Below are positions 16,713-25,275 of a DNA stretch of 38,067 nt, one piece after another; within the stretch, counting starts at the first letter, position 1, and each line of letters begins with the position of its first letter. The notes below the pieces were generated by a model. It did no database searches and was not told the origin of the DNA. It worked only from the letters and a program-made list of their open reading frames with translations. Origin of the DNA: JALCLA01 sp965653565 (GTDB lineage Bacteria > Pseudomonadota > Gammaproteobacteria > Xanthomonadales > Xanthomonadaceae). Where the stretch lies: contig CBFHAI010000041.1 of assembly GCA_965653565.1 (NCBI GenBank), positions 1 through 38,067 on the forward strand, read 5' to 3'. The translations under genes and the position numbers were made by a program.

Positions 16713-16889
16713 CGTTGTTTTCCGGTTTGCCTGGAGCGGACTTTAGCGCGATGCGGCGGGCGCCGCGTTCGTCGACAACAATCACGCACGAATATCGCCG
16801 AGGTCGCTGGAAAAACGCTTCGTCGCGTCGTGCTTGGCTTTGTACGAAAGGCTTCGTATGGTCTGCCCGACCCTCGCCGGGAGCCCGTC

Positions 16890-18222
16890 ATGTCGAACTG
16901 GATTCGCTGCGTTTCGGTGTTCGTTCTGTCTGGCTTGTTGTTGTCGGCGCCGGTAGCGCAGGTTCGCGACGTCGCGCCAAAAGTGCTCGACGCGGCCGCG
17001 GCTGACAACCTCGTGCTCGCCGCGCGCATCTGGGGCCTGGCCAAATATTTCCATCCGCGCGTGACGACCTGCGCGCAGGACTGGGATCAGGTCTTGCTCG
17101 ATCGCGTCGCAGCAATCGAAAGCGCGGCCGACGACGCCAGCCGCAACGCGGTTCTGACATCGCTGCTCGATGCCGCCGGCGAAGGCGGACAGCACCTGCC
17201 CGGGCATGTTCCGTCTGCGCCGGCCGGATGGCAGCGAGTACGAGGCGATTCTGCCGCGCAGTTTCGACTATGCGTTCGCGCCGCTCGCCGGGCAGCCGGT
17301 CTGGCAGAAGCGCGAACTGGCCGGCGGCTGCACTTTCGGTGTCGTCGATATGGCGCGGCTGCAGCCCGAAGAAGTCGACAGCGCCTTGAACGAACTGCGG
17401 GACACCGACGCACTGGTGTTCGACATCCGCAATTATCCGAACGGTACGGTCGGCCCGCTGATCGATCGGCTGTTCGATCGTTCGTATCCGTCCGTGCGCA
17501 TCACGCGGCCGGTGTTCACTCATCCGGGCAACTTCTTCAGCGTCGAACTCGCCGGCGGCGGGGCGCGGCCGATCGATTACGACGGGCCGCTGCCGATGCT
17601 GCACGACGAGCGTTCGATCAGCCACGCCGAGTTCACCGTGATGACGCTGCAGGCCTCCGGTAAGGCGATCACCTTCGGCAGCCAGACGGCGGCCGCCGAC
17701 GGCAACATCACCGAGATCCAATTGCCCGGTGGATTGTTCGTCAACTTCACTGGCCTTGGCGTGTTCTATCCGGACGGACGTCCGACGCAACGCATCGGCT
17801 CGCTTGCCAGCTGCCAGTTGCCGCTGCTGCTGTCGGTGCAATCGCCGGTCACGGCCTTGTGGGCGGGGCCGGCGTCGGATGCCGGCTGGGGCTTGAGCGT
17901 GCATCACGATGACGGCGTGCTCACCGTCATCGTCTACGCCTACGACAATGCCGGCGCGCCGCGCTGGCTGTTGGCGCAGAAGGCATGGAATGGCAGCGGC
18001 GCGGTGCAGCTGAATCTGCAGCGCATGCGCGGCGCCTGCCGCGCTTGCGCCGGCGCCGCGCCGCAGCCGACAACAGCCGGCACGATGACGTTGAACCTCG
18101 ACGGCGTGACCACCGGTCGCGCCGAAGACAACTGGGTCACGCTCGACGCAAGATTCGATGTCGGCGCGGCCTGGGTGCGCGACCGCCTGCCATTGCGACG
18201 CGTGACGGGACCGGCACGTTAG
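16890..18222 (+). pseudogene. S41 family peptidase with C-terminal repeat domain, disrupted
   Basis: ATG 16890 begins a signal peptide ('VSVFVLSGLLLSAPVAQ') and a helical segment 'ARIWGLAKYFHPRV' typical of secreted S41 (C-terminal processing-like) proteases. Homology in this frame stops near nt 17185. It resumes near 17209 in a different frame with 'FRLRRPDGSEYEAILPRS', 'ALVFDIRNYPNG', the nucleophile region 'DERSISHAEFTVM' and 'GLGVFYPDGRPTQRIG'. A central part is missing and the frame is shifted, so an internal deletion is likely. The C-terminus 'SDAGWGLSVHHDDGVLTVIVYAYD...APRWLLAQ' is a module I know from secreted proteobacterial proteins as 'ESGWGLxxxHQGD...FTYD...PxWLVM'. The 3' frame (from 17170) could still give a fragment, but an active protease is unlikely. 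Confidence 0.8.
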
Positions 18223-18242
18223 ATCGGCGAAGCACGCTGCGA

Positions 18243-18260
18243 CCGCGCCACACGGCGCGG
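18243..18260. terminator. Hairpin between convergent genes
   Basis: A 7-bp GC stem (CCGCGCC / GGCGCGG) with an ACAC loop lies between the end of the S41 pseudogene and the end of the convergent secreted-protein gene. There is no T-tract, so the call is positional. Confidence 0.4.
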
Positions 18261-18272
18261 CCTCCACGCGCA

Positions 18273-18710
18273 TCAGCGCTGCTTGATGATCAGGCTGCCG
18301 AATGCCACGCCGACATCCCAGCCTTTGCCGGTGCCGCTCAATGCCAGCGACACCTCGCCCTTGGTCACCACTTGGCCCTTGGCGGACTTGCCGGCGCCGG
18401 CGTGCGCTTCGGCGCTCACGTAGCCGCCGAGCAATTCGCTGATGTCCCTCACGCCGGAAAATTCGCCGACACCGTTTTCGATCCGCGATTTGCCGAAGGT
18501 GATGCCGCCGCCGCGCGCTTCGAGCGAGACCCGCATGCTCTGCCCGTTGTTGCAGGTGATGGTGCCGCTGCCGCTGGAACGTTTGTAGAACACCGACCAG
18601 CCGCGCAAATCGAAGCGCATTTCACAATCGATGTCGGCCGCCCGCGCGGGCGCGGCGGCAAAGCCGGGGGACAGCGCCGCGGGGATCAGGAGAAATAGAA
18701 GGGGTCGCAT
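18273..18710 (-). CDS. Small secreted protein of unknown function
   Basis: A 145-residue protein with a clear signal peptide ('LLFLLIPAALSPGFAAAPARA', cleavage after Ala-Arg-Ala). The mature part has two cysteines ('DIDCEMRF' and 'GTITCNNGQ') that could form a disulfide, and a glycine-rich beta-type pattern ending 'GWDVGVAFGSLIIKQR'. I do not recognise a named family. The ATG at 18710 is chosen as it starts the signal peptide; the frame continues upstream without homology. No operon partner is obvious. Confidence 0.8.
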   Translation of the reverse strand: MRPLLFLLIPAALSPGFAAAPARAADIDCEMRFDLRGWSVFYKRSSGSGTITCNNGQSMRVSLEARGGGITFGKSRIENGVGEFSGVRDISELLGGYVSAEAHAGAGKSAKGQVVTKGEVSLALSGTGKGWDVGVAFGSLIIKQR

Positions 18711-18801
18711 GACAAGGTTCCGAGAGGGGGATCCGGGAACGATTGTCATGCGACGCCCGTGGGGCCGTACAGTGGCCGTCGTGGCGCGACGACGGCGACG
18801 G

Positions 18802-18978
18802 TCAGTTTCGGCGTGCGCGGCCTTTGCGCCGGCTGCTCGGGGGGTGGAGCGGAACGATATCGTCGTTGGCACTGCTGACCGTGGTGGGCAGCACGCAGAA
18901 ATCGAAACTCTTCGTCCACACCATTTTCGATTTGCCGCGAATGCCTGGATAGGGGCCGCGGGGATGACGGGTCGACAT
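18802..18978 (-). CDS. Candidate 58-residue small protein
   Basis: A short open frame in an otherwise empty intergenic stretch upstream of the small secreted protein. It starts at ATG 18978 with a GGAG site separated by 8 nt, and third codon positions are strongly G/C as in neighbouring genes. The product has a central 'MVWTKSFDFCVLPTTVSSAN' and a basic tail 'SSRRKGRARRN'. I recognise no family, so it could be a real small protein or a chance frame. Confidence 0.45.
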   Translation of the reverse strand: MSTRHPRGPYPGIRGKSKMVWTKSFDFCVLPTTVSSANDDIVPLHPPSSRRKGRARRN

Positions 18979-19124
18979 GGCGTGCACTCCGTTGCGACGA
19001 GGTCTCCATCTTGCGCGCCGCCATGACGGCGGCCATCCGGGGTTCCCCCCGCTGTCGCTGGGGGCTTTCCCTCATGTGGCCCGGCCGGCACGCGCGCGGG
19101 GCTCGGCGCGGCGCCGCCTTGAGT

Positions 19125-19130
19125 TAGAAT
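19125..19130 (+). promoter_or_regulatory. Possible -10 box (TAGAAT) of aceE
   Basis: TAGAAT lies 84 nt upstream of the aceE start, in the stretch ttgagttagaatcctcgctc. It matches 5 of 6 positions of the -10 consensus, while no good -35 is seen. Confidence 0.35.
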
Positions 19131-19214
19131 CCTCGCTCTAAACGGCGGCACGAAGCCAGCCTCGACAAGCACTTAGCGCGCGCAGCGCAGCCACCATCGG
19201 GCCAAAGGTAAAAC

Positions 19215-21917
19215 ATGAACCCCTTGCAGGACCTTCTCGATCAGGATCTGGATCCGACCGAAACCCAGGAGTGGACGGACGCTTTGCGCGCGGTGATCGC
19301 CGCCGACGGCCCGGAGCGCGCGCATTTCCTGCTGCAGCGCATGGTCGACCACACCCGCCAGGCCGGCGCCCACCTGCCGTTCGCGCCGACCACCGAGTAC
19401 ATCAATTCCATTCCCGCCGCCTTCGAAGCCAAATCGCCCGGCGATGCGGCCATGGAATGGCGCATCCGTTCGATCATCCGCTGGAATGCGATGGCGATGG
19501 TGGTGCGCGCCAACCGCAAGCCGGGCGAACTCGGCGGCCACATCGCCAGTTTCGCGTCGAGCGCGACGCTCTACGACGTGGGCTTCAATCATTTCTGGCG
19601 CGCACCGAGCACCGAGCATCCGGGCGACCTGCTCTACATCCAGGGCCATTCGTCGCCGGGCGTTTACGCGCGCGCTTTCCTCGAAGGCCGCATCAGCGAA
19701 TCGCAGATCGACAACTTCCGCATGGAAGTCGACGGCAAGGGCGTCAGCTCCTATCCGCACCCGTGGCTGATGCCGGATTTCTGGCAGACGCCGACGGTGT
19801 CGATGGGTCTGGGTCCGATCAGTGCGATCTACCAGGCGCGCAACTGGAAATATCTCGAGGGCCGCGGGCTGATGCCGAAGTCCGACCGCAAGGTCTGGTG
19901 CTTCCTGGGCGACGGCGAAACCGACGAACCCGAATCGCTCGGCGCGATCTCGCTGGCCGGGCGCGAACAGCTCGACAATCTTTGCTTCGTCATCAACTGC
20001 AATCTGCAGCGCCTCGACGGCCCGGTGCGCGGCAACGGCAAGATCATCCAGGAACTCGAAGGCGTGTTCCGCGGCGCCGGCTGGAACGTGATCAAGGTGG
20101 TGTGGGGCAGCTACTGGGATCCGCTGCTGGCGCGCGACCACACCGGCAAGCTGCGCCAGTTGATGATGGAAACCGTCGACGGCGAATACCAGAACTGCAA
20201 AGCCTTCGGCGGCGCCTACACGCGCGAACATTTCTTCGGCAAATATCCGGAAACCGCGGCGCTCGTGGCGAACATGAGCGACGAGGACATCTGGCGCCTG
20301 AACCGCGGCGGGCATGATCCGCACAAGGTCTATGCGGCCTACGCCGCGGCGGCCGCGATGAAGGGCCAGCCGACCGTGATCCTGGCCAAGACGGTGAAGG
20401 GCTACGGCATGGGCGCGGCCGGCGAATCGCTCAATCCGACGCACCAGACCAAGAAACTCGACGACACCGCGATCAAGGCCTTCCGCGATCGTTTCAACAT
20501 TCCGGTGGCCGACGACAAGCTCGCCGACGTGCCGTTCTATCACCCGGGCGACGATTCGCCGGAAGTGCAATATCTGAAGGAACGCCGCGCCGCGCTCGGC
20601 GGTTCGCTGCCGCAGCGTCGCCGCAAGTCGGCCTCGATCGCGGTCCCCGAACTGCCGACCTTCGAGCGTCTGCTCAAGTCGACCGGCGATCGCGAGATCA
20701 GCACCACGATGGCCTTCGTGCAGTGGCTCAACATCACGCTGCGCGACAAGGAAGTCGGCCCGCGCATCGTGCCGATCGTGGCCGACGAGGCGCGCACCTT
20801 CGGCATGGAAGGCCTGTTCCGCCAGATCGGCATCTATGCGCCGTTCGGGCAGAAGTACAAGCCGGTCGATCGCGACCAGCTGATGTATTACCGCGAAGAT
20901 GCCGCCGGCCAGGTGCTGGAAGAGGGCATCACCGAGTGCGGTGCGTTCTCGTCGTGGATGGCGAGTGCGACGAGCTACAGCACCAACGATCTGCCGATGC
21001 TGCCGTTCTACATCTTCTACTCGATGTTCGGCTTCCAGCGCATCGGCGACAGCGCCTGGCAGGCCGCCGACATGCGCGCGCGCGGTTTCCTGCTCGGCGC
21101 CACGGCCGGCCGCACCACCCTGAACGGCGAAGGCCTGCAACACGAAGACGGCCACTCGCATCTGCTGGCCGGCGCGATTCCGAATTGCAAACCCTACGAT
21201 CCGACCTTCGGTTTCGAAGTGGCCGTGATCATGCAGCACGGCATGAAGCGCATGCTCGACGAGCAGATCGACGAGTACTACTACCTCACCCTGATGAACG
21301 AAAACTACCCGCACCCGGAGATGCCGGCCGGTGCCGAGGAAGGGATCATCAAGGGGATGTATCTGCTGCGGGAGTCCGGAGCCGGGAATCGGGAAAACAG
21401 CAAGAAGAGCAAGAACCAGCCGCATGTGCAGTTGCTGGGGTCGGGCACAATTCTGCGCGAATGCATGTTCGCGGCCGAATTGCTGGAGAAGGAATTCGGC
21501 GTCAGTTCCGATATCTGGAGTTGTCCGAGCTTCGCCGAACTGCGGCGCGATGGCTTCGATGCGGAGCGCTGGAACCGGTTGAATCCGGAAGCCAAGACGC
21601 CGCGCAAAGCCTTCGTCACCGAGTTGCTCGAAGGCCGGCAGGGGCCGGCGATCGCGGCCACCGATTATGTGCGCGCGTATGCCGATCAGATCCGCGCGTT
21701 CGTGCCGATGCGCTACACGGTGCTGGGCACCGACGGCTTCGGCCGCAGCGATACGCGCGCCAATCTGCGCCGTTTCTTCGAAGTCGATCGCTATTACATC
21801 GCGCACGCCGCGATCGCCGCGCTGGCGCAGGACGGCAAGATGAATGCGAAAGACGTGGCGCGCGCGATCAAGGTGTTCAAGATCGACGTCGACAAGGCCA
21901 ACCCGGTCGGCGTTTGA
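19215..21917 (+). CDS. aceE: Pyruvate dehydrogenase E1 component (homodimeric)
   Basis: A 900-residue thiamine-diphosphate enzyme that decarboxylates pyruvate and acetylates the lipoyl groups of E2 (AceF). The ThDP/Mg motif is 'GDGETDEPES' at about residue 232, continuing to 'VINCNLQRLDG'. Conserved blocks 'GHSSPGVYARAFLEGR', 'TVKGYGMG' and 'GEGLQHEDGHSHL' are present. An AAAGGT site precedes ATG 19215. It is about 13 residues longer than the E. coli enzyme (887). Part of the excess is a hydrophilic segment at about residues 719-738 ('RESGAGNRENSKKSKNQ'), whose DNA contains a copy of a repeat also seen between genes. aceF and lpd do not follow; the gene is closed by two hairpins and a toxin-antitoxin locus. 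Confidence 0.97.
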   Translation: MNPLQDLLDQDLDPTETQEWTDALRAVIAADGPERAHFLLQRMVDHTRQAGAHLPFAPTTEYINSIPAAFEAKSPGDAAMEWRIRSIIRWNAMAMVVRANRKPGELGGHIASFASSATLYDVGFNHFWRAPSTEHPGDLLYIQGHSSPGVYARAFLEGRISESQIDNFRMEVDGKGVSSYPHPWLMPDFWQTPTVSMGLGPISAIYQARNWKYLEGRGLMPKSDRKVWCFLGDGETDEPESLGAISLAGREQLDNLCFVINCNLQRLDGPVRGNGKIIQELEGVFRGAGWNVIKVVWGSYWDPLLARDHTGKLRQLMMETVDGEYQNCKAFGGAYTREHFFGKYPETAALVANMSDEDIWRLNRGGHDPHKVYAAYAAAAAMKGQPTVILAKTVKGYGMGAAGESLNPTHQTKKLDDTAIKAFRDRFNIPVADDKLADVPFYHPGDDSPEVQYLKERRAALGGSLPQRRRKSASIAVPELPTFERLLKSTGDREISTTMAFVQWLNITLRDKEVGPRIVPIVADEARTFGMEGLFRQIGIYAPFGQKYKPVDRDQLMYYREDAAGQVLEEGITECGAFSSWMASATSYSTNDLPMLPFYIFYSMFGFQRIGDSAWQAADMRARGFLLGATAGRTTLNGEGLQHEDGHSHLLAGAIPNCKPYDPTFGFEVAVIMQHGMKRMLDEQIDEYYYLTLMNENYPHPEMPAGAEEGIIKGMYLLRESGAGNRENSKKSKNQPHVQLLGSGTILRECMFAAELLEKEFGVSSDIWSCPSFAELRRDGFDAERWNRLNPEAKTPRKAFVTELLEGRQGPAIAATDYVRAYADQIRAFVPMRYTVLGTDGFGRSDTRANLRRFFEVDRYYIAHAAIAALAQDGKMNAKDVARAIKVFKIDVDKANPVGV
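21370..21394. repeat. Intergenic-type repeat inside aceE
   Basis: These 25 bases consist of cgggagtc, then ccggagc, then cgggaatcgg and a final g. Apart from a few extra middle bases this is the reverse complement of the intergenic 18-mer at 7474-7491. It stays in frame and encodes 'RESGAGNRE'. Confidence 0.55.
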
Positions 21918-21932
21918 GCGATTGCACCGGTT

Positions 21933-21955
21933 GCGGGCCGGTTGCGCCGGCCCGC
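21933..21955 (+). terminator. GC hairpin after aceE
   Basis: A 9-bp perfect stem (GCGGGCCGG / CCGGCCCGC) with a TTGCG loop begins 15 nt after the aceE stop. It is directly followed by a second hairpin. Confidence 0.6.
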
Positions 21956-21987
21956 GGAAAATCCCAGCGCGCAACGCGGGATTTTCC
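21956..21987 (+). terminator. Second terminator hairpin of aceE
   Basis: A 10-bp inverted repeat (GGAAAATCCC / GGGATTTTCC) abuts the first hairpin. The 3' arm contains TTTT, and the arrangement is symmetric enough to act in either direction. Confidence 0.65.
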
Positions 21988-22131
21988 TAGCGTCACCTGA
22001 GAAATAACCCGAAGCCGCGCAACGCGGCCGGTGTCACGCTGCGCCGCAGGCGCAGTTCGAGAATTCGTCTCCGGTTCTTGTTTCCGCGCCCAAGGCGCGA
22101 GGGCCGGCCCATGGCCGTCCCCGCAACCCGA

Positions 22132-22173
22132 ATCGATAACCACAGTTGACATATCGATAACCATGGTTGACAC
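22132..22173 (+). promoter_or_regulatory. Twin 21-bp direct repeats, likely antitoxin operator
   Basis: Two abutting 21-bp copies (22132-22152 and 22153-22173) share ATCGATAACCA and TTGACA and differ at only three positions. The second contains the perfect palindrome AACCATGGTT (22159-22168), whose central ATG (22163) is the toxin start codon. Two sites spaced by two DNA turns suit cooperative binding of the antitoxin for autoregulation; this is inference. Confidence 0.6.
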
Positions 22174-22473
22174 TTGCAGTGCAGTAGAAGTCCGTAGCAC
22201 CGAGCGGTTCGACGCGTGGTTCGAGGCTCTTTACGACCCGCGCGCGCGGCTGCGAATCCAGGTCCGCATCGATCGGCTGGCCTCCGGCAACCCCGGGCTG
22301 CATCGCGTGCTGCCGGCGGCGTGCGCGAGTTGAAGATCGATTACGGCCCCGGATATCGGGTGTATTACACGCGGCGAAACCGCGAGCTGATCCTCTTGCT
22401 TTGCGGCGGCAACAAAGGCTCGCAGCAGAACGACATCGACACCGCCGTCGCACTGGCGGCAGACCTGGAGTAA
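22163..22473 (+). pseudogene. HigB/RelE-like toxin, frameshifted
   Basis: The first 49 codons read as an addiction-module killer protein ('VEVRSTERFDAWFEALYD', 'RIQVRIDRLASGNPGLHRVL'). The frame then runs out at a TGA near 22333. The expected continuation 'GGVRELKIDYGPGYRVYYTR' and 'LLLCGGNKGSQQNDIDTA' is present in the neighbouring frame and runs to TAA 22471-22473. The break lies around 22305-22312, where two bases stand in place of one codon, consistent with a one-base deletion. The catalytic C-terminal half is thus separated from its start, so the toxin is probably inactive. A sequencing error is the main alternative. Confidence 0.8.
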
Positions 22474-22478
22474 CGACG

Positions 22479-22889
22479 ATGGCACTCAAAACCTTACGCT
22501 GGGATTCCGCCGCCCTGCTGCAGAGCGATGCGGATATCGCCGACTATCTCGCGGCCTGCCTCGAGGAGGCGCCCGATGACGCCGCCTTCCTCACTCACGC
22601 GCTCGGCATCGCGGCGCGTGCGCGCAATATGAGCCAGCTCGCGCGCAGCTGCGGCATCACGCGCGAAGGGCTTTACAAGGCGCTTTCGGGCGAAGGCAAT
22701 CCGAGTTTCGCCACCGTGCTGAAGGTGATCACCGCGCTCGGGTATCGCATCGCGCTGATACCGCTGGCCGGCAAACCGGTGCCGCGCAAGAAGGCCGTCG
22801 CCGCCCGCGCCACCGGCAAAACGGCCACGAAAGTGGCTACGAAGGCGAAACCGCGGCCGCGCGCGTCGAGCACGCGCCGCGGTTCCTGA
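22479..22889 (+). CDS. Xre-type antitoxin (addiction module antidote) with basic tail
   Basis: A 136-residue helix-turn-helix protein that pairs with the toxin just upstream (stop-to-start gap 5 nt, GGAG site 8 nt before ATG). It matches the 'putative addiction module antidote' family: 'LRWDSAALLQSDADIADYL', 'AFLTHALGIAARARNMSQLA' and the HTH 'CGITREGLYKALSGEGNPSF'. Normal members end after about 100 residues near 'GYRIALIPL'. This one continues with a 35-residue Lys/Arg/Ala tail ('KKAVAARATGKTATKVATKA') resembling histone H1-like tails, which may add non-specific DNA binding. It likely represses its own operon through the operator at 22132-22173. Confidence 0.9.
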   Translation: MALKTLRWDSAALLQSDADIADYLAACLEEAPDDAAFLTHALGIAARARNMSQLARSCGITREGLYKALSGEGNPSFATVLKVITALGYRIALIPLAGKPVPRKKAVAARATGKTATKVATKAKPRPRASSTRRGS

Positions 22890-22912
22890 GCCGGCGCGAA
22901 CAGCGCTGCCTT

Positions 22913-23119
22913 TCAGCAGCAGCGCGACCGCCCGCTGCCGTAACGCGCTTGCTGGCGCTCGGCGAAAAACTCGGCGTAGCTGGGAATCGCACGCTCTGGA
23001 TGCGCACGGCGCAGATGCGCGACGTAGGCGTCGTAATCGGGCACGCCGCAGGCAAGACGCGCCGCGCTGCGAAGCGCACGCCATGTCGCGCCGCAGGTTT
23101 TACGCAGCGAGTGCCACAT
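22913..23119 (-). CDS. YbdD/YjiX family protein
   Basis: A 68-residue protein of the DUF466 family. The signature 'GVPDYDAYVAHLRRAHPERA', 'SYAEFFAERQQARYG' and the C-terminal Cys-Cys match E. coli YbdD and YjiX closely. Those genes always sit next to cstA or btsT, as here. The ATG at 23119 overlaps the end of cstA by 20 nt, which indicates translational coupling. Its function is unproven, but it is considered an accessory to the transporter. Confidence 0.93.
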   Translation of the reverse strand: MWHSLRKTCGATWRALRSAARLACGVPDYDAYVAHLRRAHPERAIPSYAEFFAERQQARYGSGRSRCC

Positions 23120-25154
23120 ACGGCGTCTCCTTCGAAATCGGTACCGGCGAATGCCGCGCGCGCACGATTTCGCGCACACCGAACACCAGCGTCGACAACA
23201 GCACCGCGATGAACAGCGCGCACAATCCGGCGTCGAGGTAGTTGTTGAACACGATGCGGCTCATTTCACCGGCGGTTTTCGCGGGTGCCAGCAGTTGGCC
23301 CGATGCGAGCGCATCGGAGAACCGCTGCGCATTCGCCATGAAACCGATCTTCGGATTTTCGTGGAAGATCTTCTGCCAGCCGGCCGTCAACGTGCAGATC
23401 AGCAGCCAGGTCGCCGGCGCCGCCGGAATCCAGGCGAAGCGCGTGCGTTTCATCTTCACCAGCACCACGGTCGCAAAGATGAGGGCGATGCCGGCGAGCA
23501 TCTGATTGGCGATGCCGAACAACGGCCACAGCGTATTGATGCCGCCGAGTGGATCGACCACGCCCTGATAGAGGAAATAGCCCCACAGCGAAACCGCCAA
23601 ACCGGTGGCGACGAGATTCGCGAACCACGATTCGGTGCGGCGCAGCGGCGCCCACGCCAGGCCGCCGAGTTCCTGGATCATGAAGCGCGCGACGCGCGTG
23701 CCGGCGTCCACCGTGGTCAGGATGAACAGCGCTTCGAACAGGATGGCGTAGTGATACCAGAACGCCATCATCCCTTGGCCGGAAACCAGCGAATTGAGGA
23801 TCTGCGCCATTCCGACGGCTAGCGTCGGCGCACCGCCGGTACGCGAAAGGATGCTGGCTTCGCCGACATCGCGCGCGGTCTGGCTCAGCACGTCGGGTGT
23901 CACGACAAAGCCCCAGCCGCTGATCGCCTGCGCCGCGCTCGTCACATCGGTACCGATCAATGCCGCCGGTGCGTTCATCGCGAAATACACGCCCGGTTGC
24001 AGCACGCAGGCGGCGATCAGCGCCATCATCGCGACGAAGGCTTCCGTCAGCATGCCGCCGTAGCCGATCAGGCGGATCTGGTTTTCGTTGGCGAGCATCT
24101 TCGGCGTGGTGCCGGATGAAATCAGCGCATGAAAACCCGACACCGCACCGCACGCGATGGTGATGAACAGGAAGGGAAACAGGCTGCCCGACCACACCGG
24201 CCCGCTGCCATCGACGAAGCGCGTCAGCGCCGGCATCTGCAGGTCGGGCATCGCGAACACGATCGCGACCGCCAGCAACACGATGGTGCCGATCTTCAGG
24301 AACGTGGACAGATAGTCGCGCGGCGCCAACAACAACCACACCGGCATCACCGCGGCGACGAAGCCATAGCCGATCAGCAGCCAGGCCAGCGTGGTGGCTT
24401 CGAGATCGAAGATGGCAGCCCACGCCGGGTCGGCCGCCACTTTGCCGCCGAGCGCGATCGACAGCATCAGCAGCACGAAGCCGATCGCCGACACTTCGCC
24501 GATGCGGCCCGGGCGCAGGAATCGTAGATACAGTCCCATCAGTACCGCGATCGGAATCGTCATCGCGACGGTGAACGTGCCCCATGGGCTCTCCGCGAGC
24601 GCCTTCACCACGACCAGCGCGAGCACCGCCAGGATGATGATCATGATCAGCAGGATGCCGACCATCGCAAAGCTGCCGGCCGCGTTGCCCATTTCGTGGC
24701 GGATCATCTCGCCGATCGAACGCCCGTCGCGGCGCGACGAGAAAAACAGCACCAGCATGTCCTGCACCGCACCGGCGAACACCACGCCGAACAGGATCCA
24801 CAAGGTGCCGGGCAGATAGCCCATCTGCGCGGCGAGCACCGGTCCGACCAAGGGCCCGGCGCCGGCGATGGCGGCGAAATGATGGCCGAACAGGATGCTG
24901 CGATCGGTCGGTACGTAATCGAGCCCGTCGTTCTTCAGATGCGCGGGCGTGGCGCGGGTCTCGTCGACCTGCAGTGCGCGGCGTTCGATGAAGCGCGCGT
25001 AGAAGCGGTAGGCGATCGAAAAAATCGCCAGCGCCGCGGCCACCAGCCACATCGCATTGATGCTTTCGCCGCGCCGCAGCGCGATGACGCCGAGCGTCGC
25101 GGCGCCCGCCACGGCCAGCAAGGTCCATCCCAGTCTTGCCGCAATCGACGTCAT
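23100..25154 (-). CDS. cstA: Carbon starvation protein A family pyruvate/peptide transporter
   Basis: A 684-residue inner-membrane transporter with many hydrophobic helices, similar in length to E. coli CstA (701) and BtsT (716), which import pyruvate and possibly peptides. Family hallmarks are 'DYVPTDRSILFGHHFAAIAG', 'AGPLVGPVLAAQMGYLPG', 'GAVQDMLVLFFSSRRDGRSI', 'FITIACGAVSGFHALISSGT' and 'LWPLFGIANQMLAGIAL'. The gene runs into the YbdD/YjiX gene with a 20-nt overlap. aceE lies 1.2 kb away, so pyruvate import and use are encoded close together, though in separate transcription units. CstA and BtsT cannot be told apart from sequence alone. Confidence 0.93.
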   Translation of the reverse strand: MTSIAARLGWTLLAVAGAATLGVIALRRGESINAMWLVAAALAIFSIAYRFYARFIERRALQVDETRATPAHLKNDGLDYVPTDRSILFGHHFAAIAGAGPLVGPVLAAQMGYLPGTLWILFGVVFAGAVQDMLVLFFSSRRDGRSIGEMIRHEMGNAAGSFAMVGILLIMIIILAVLALVVVKALAESPWGTFTVAMTIPIAVLMGLYLRFLRPGRIGEVSAIGFVLLMLSIALGGKVAADPAWAAIFDLEATTLAWLLIGYGFVAAVMPVWLLLAPRDYLSTFLKIGTIVLLAVAIVFAMPDLQMPALTRFVDGSGPVWSGSLFPFLFITIACGAVSGFHALISSGTTPKMLANENQIRLIGYGGMLTEAFVAMMALIAACVLQPGVYFAMNAPAALIGTDVTSAAQAISGWGFVVTPDVLSQTARDVGEASILSRTGGAPTLAVGMAQILNSLVSGQGMMAFWYHYAILFEALFILTTVDAGTRVARFMIQELGGLAWAPLRRTESWFANLVATGLAVSLWGYFLYQGVVDPLGGINTLWPLFGIANQMLAGIALIFATVVLVKMKRTRFAWIPAAPATWLLICTLTAGWQKIFHENPKIGFMANAQRFSDALASGQLLAPAKTAGEMSRIVFNNYLDAGLCALFIAVLLSTLVFGVREIVRARHSPVPISKETPYVALAA

Positions 25155-25275
25155 GCCCGGCCCCCCATGTGCGAGCCCGCAGGATTCACGCTGCGCGCGG
25201 CGCGGTCAAGCCGCGATTGCCATTCCGCGGCGCAGGCTCGAAGATTCGCGCAGGTCAGTCGAGGGGGAGGGCAGC

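Noticed and set aside
19173..21974. A 933-codon minus-strand frame opposite aceE
   Set aside because: aceE on the plus strand is unambiguous; the antisense product has no homologous motifs.
22132..22173. Attachment site or CRISPR-like repeat
   Set aside because: Only two abutting copies without spacers, and no integrase or cas gene nearby; the position over the toxin start favours an operator.
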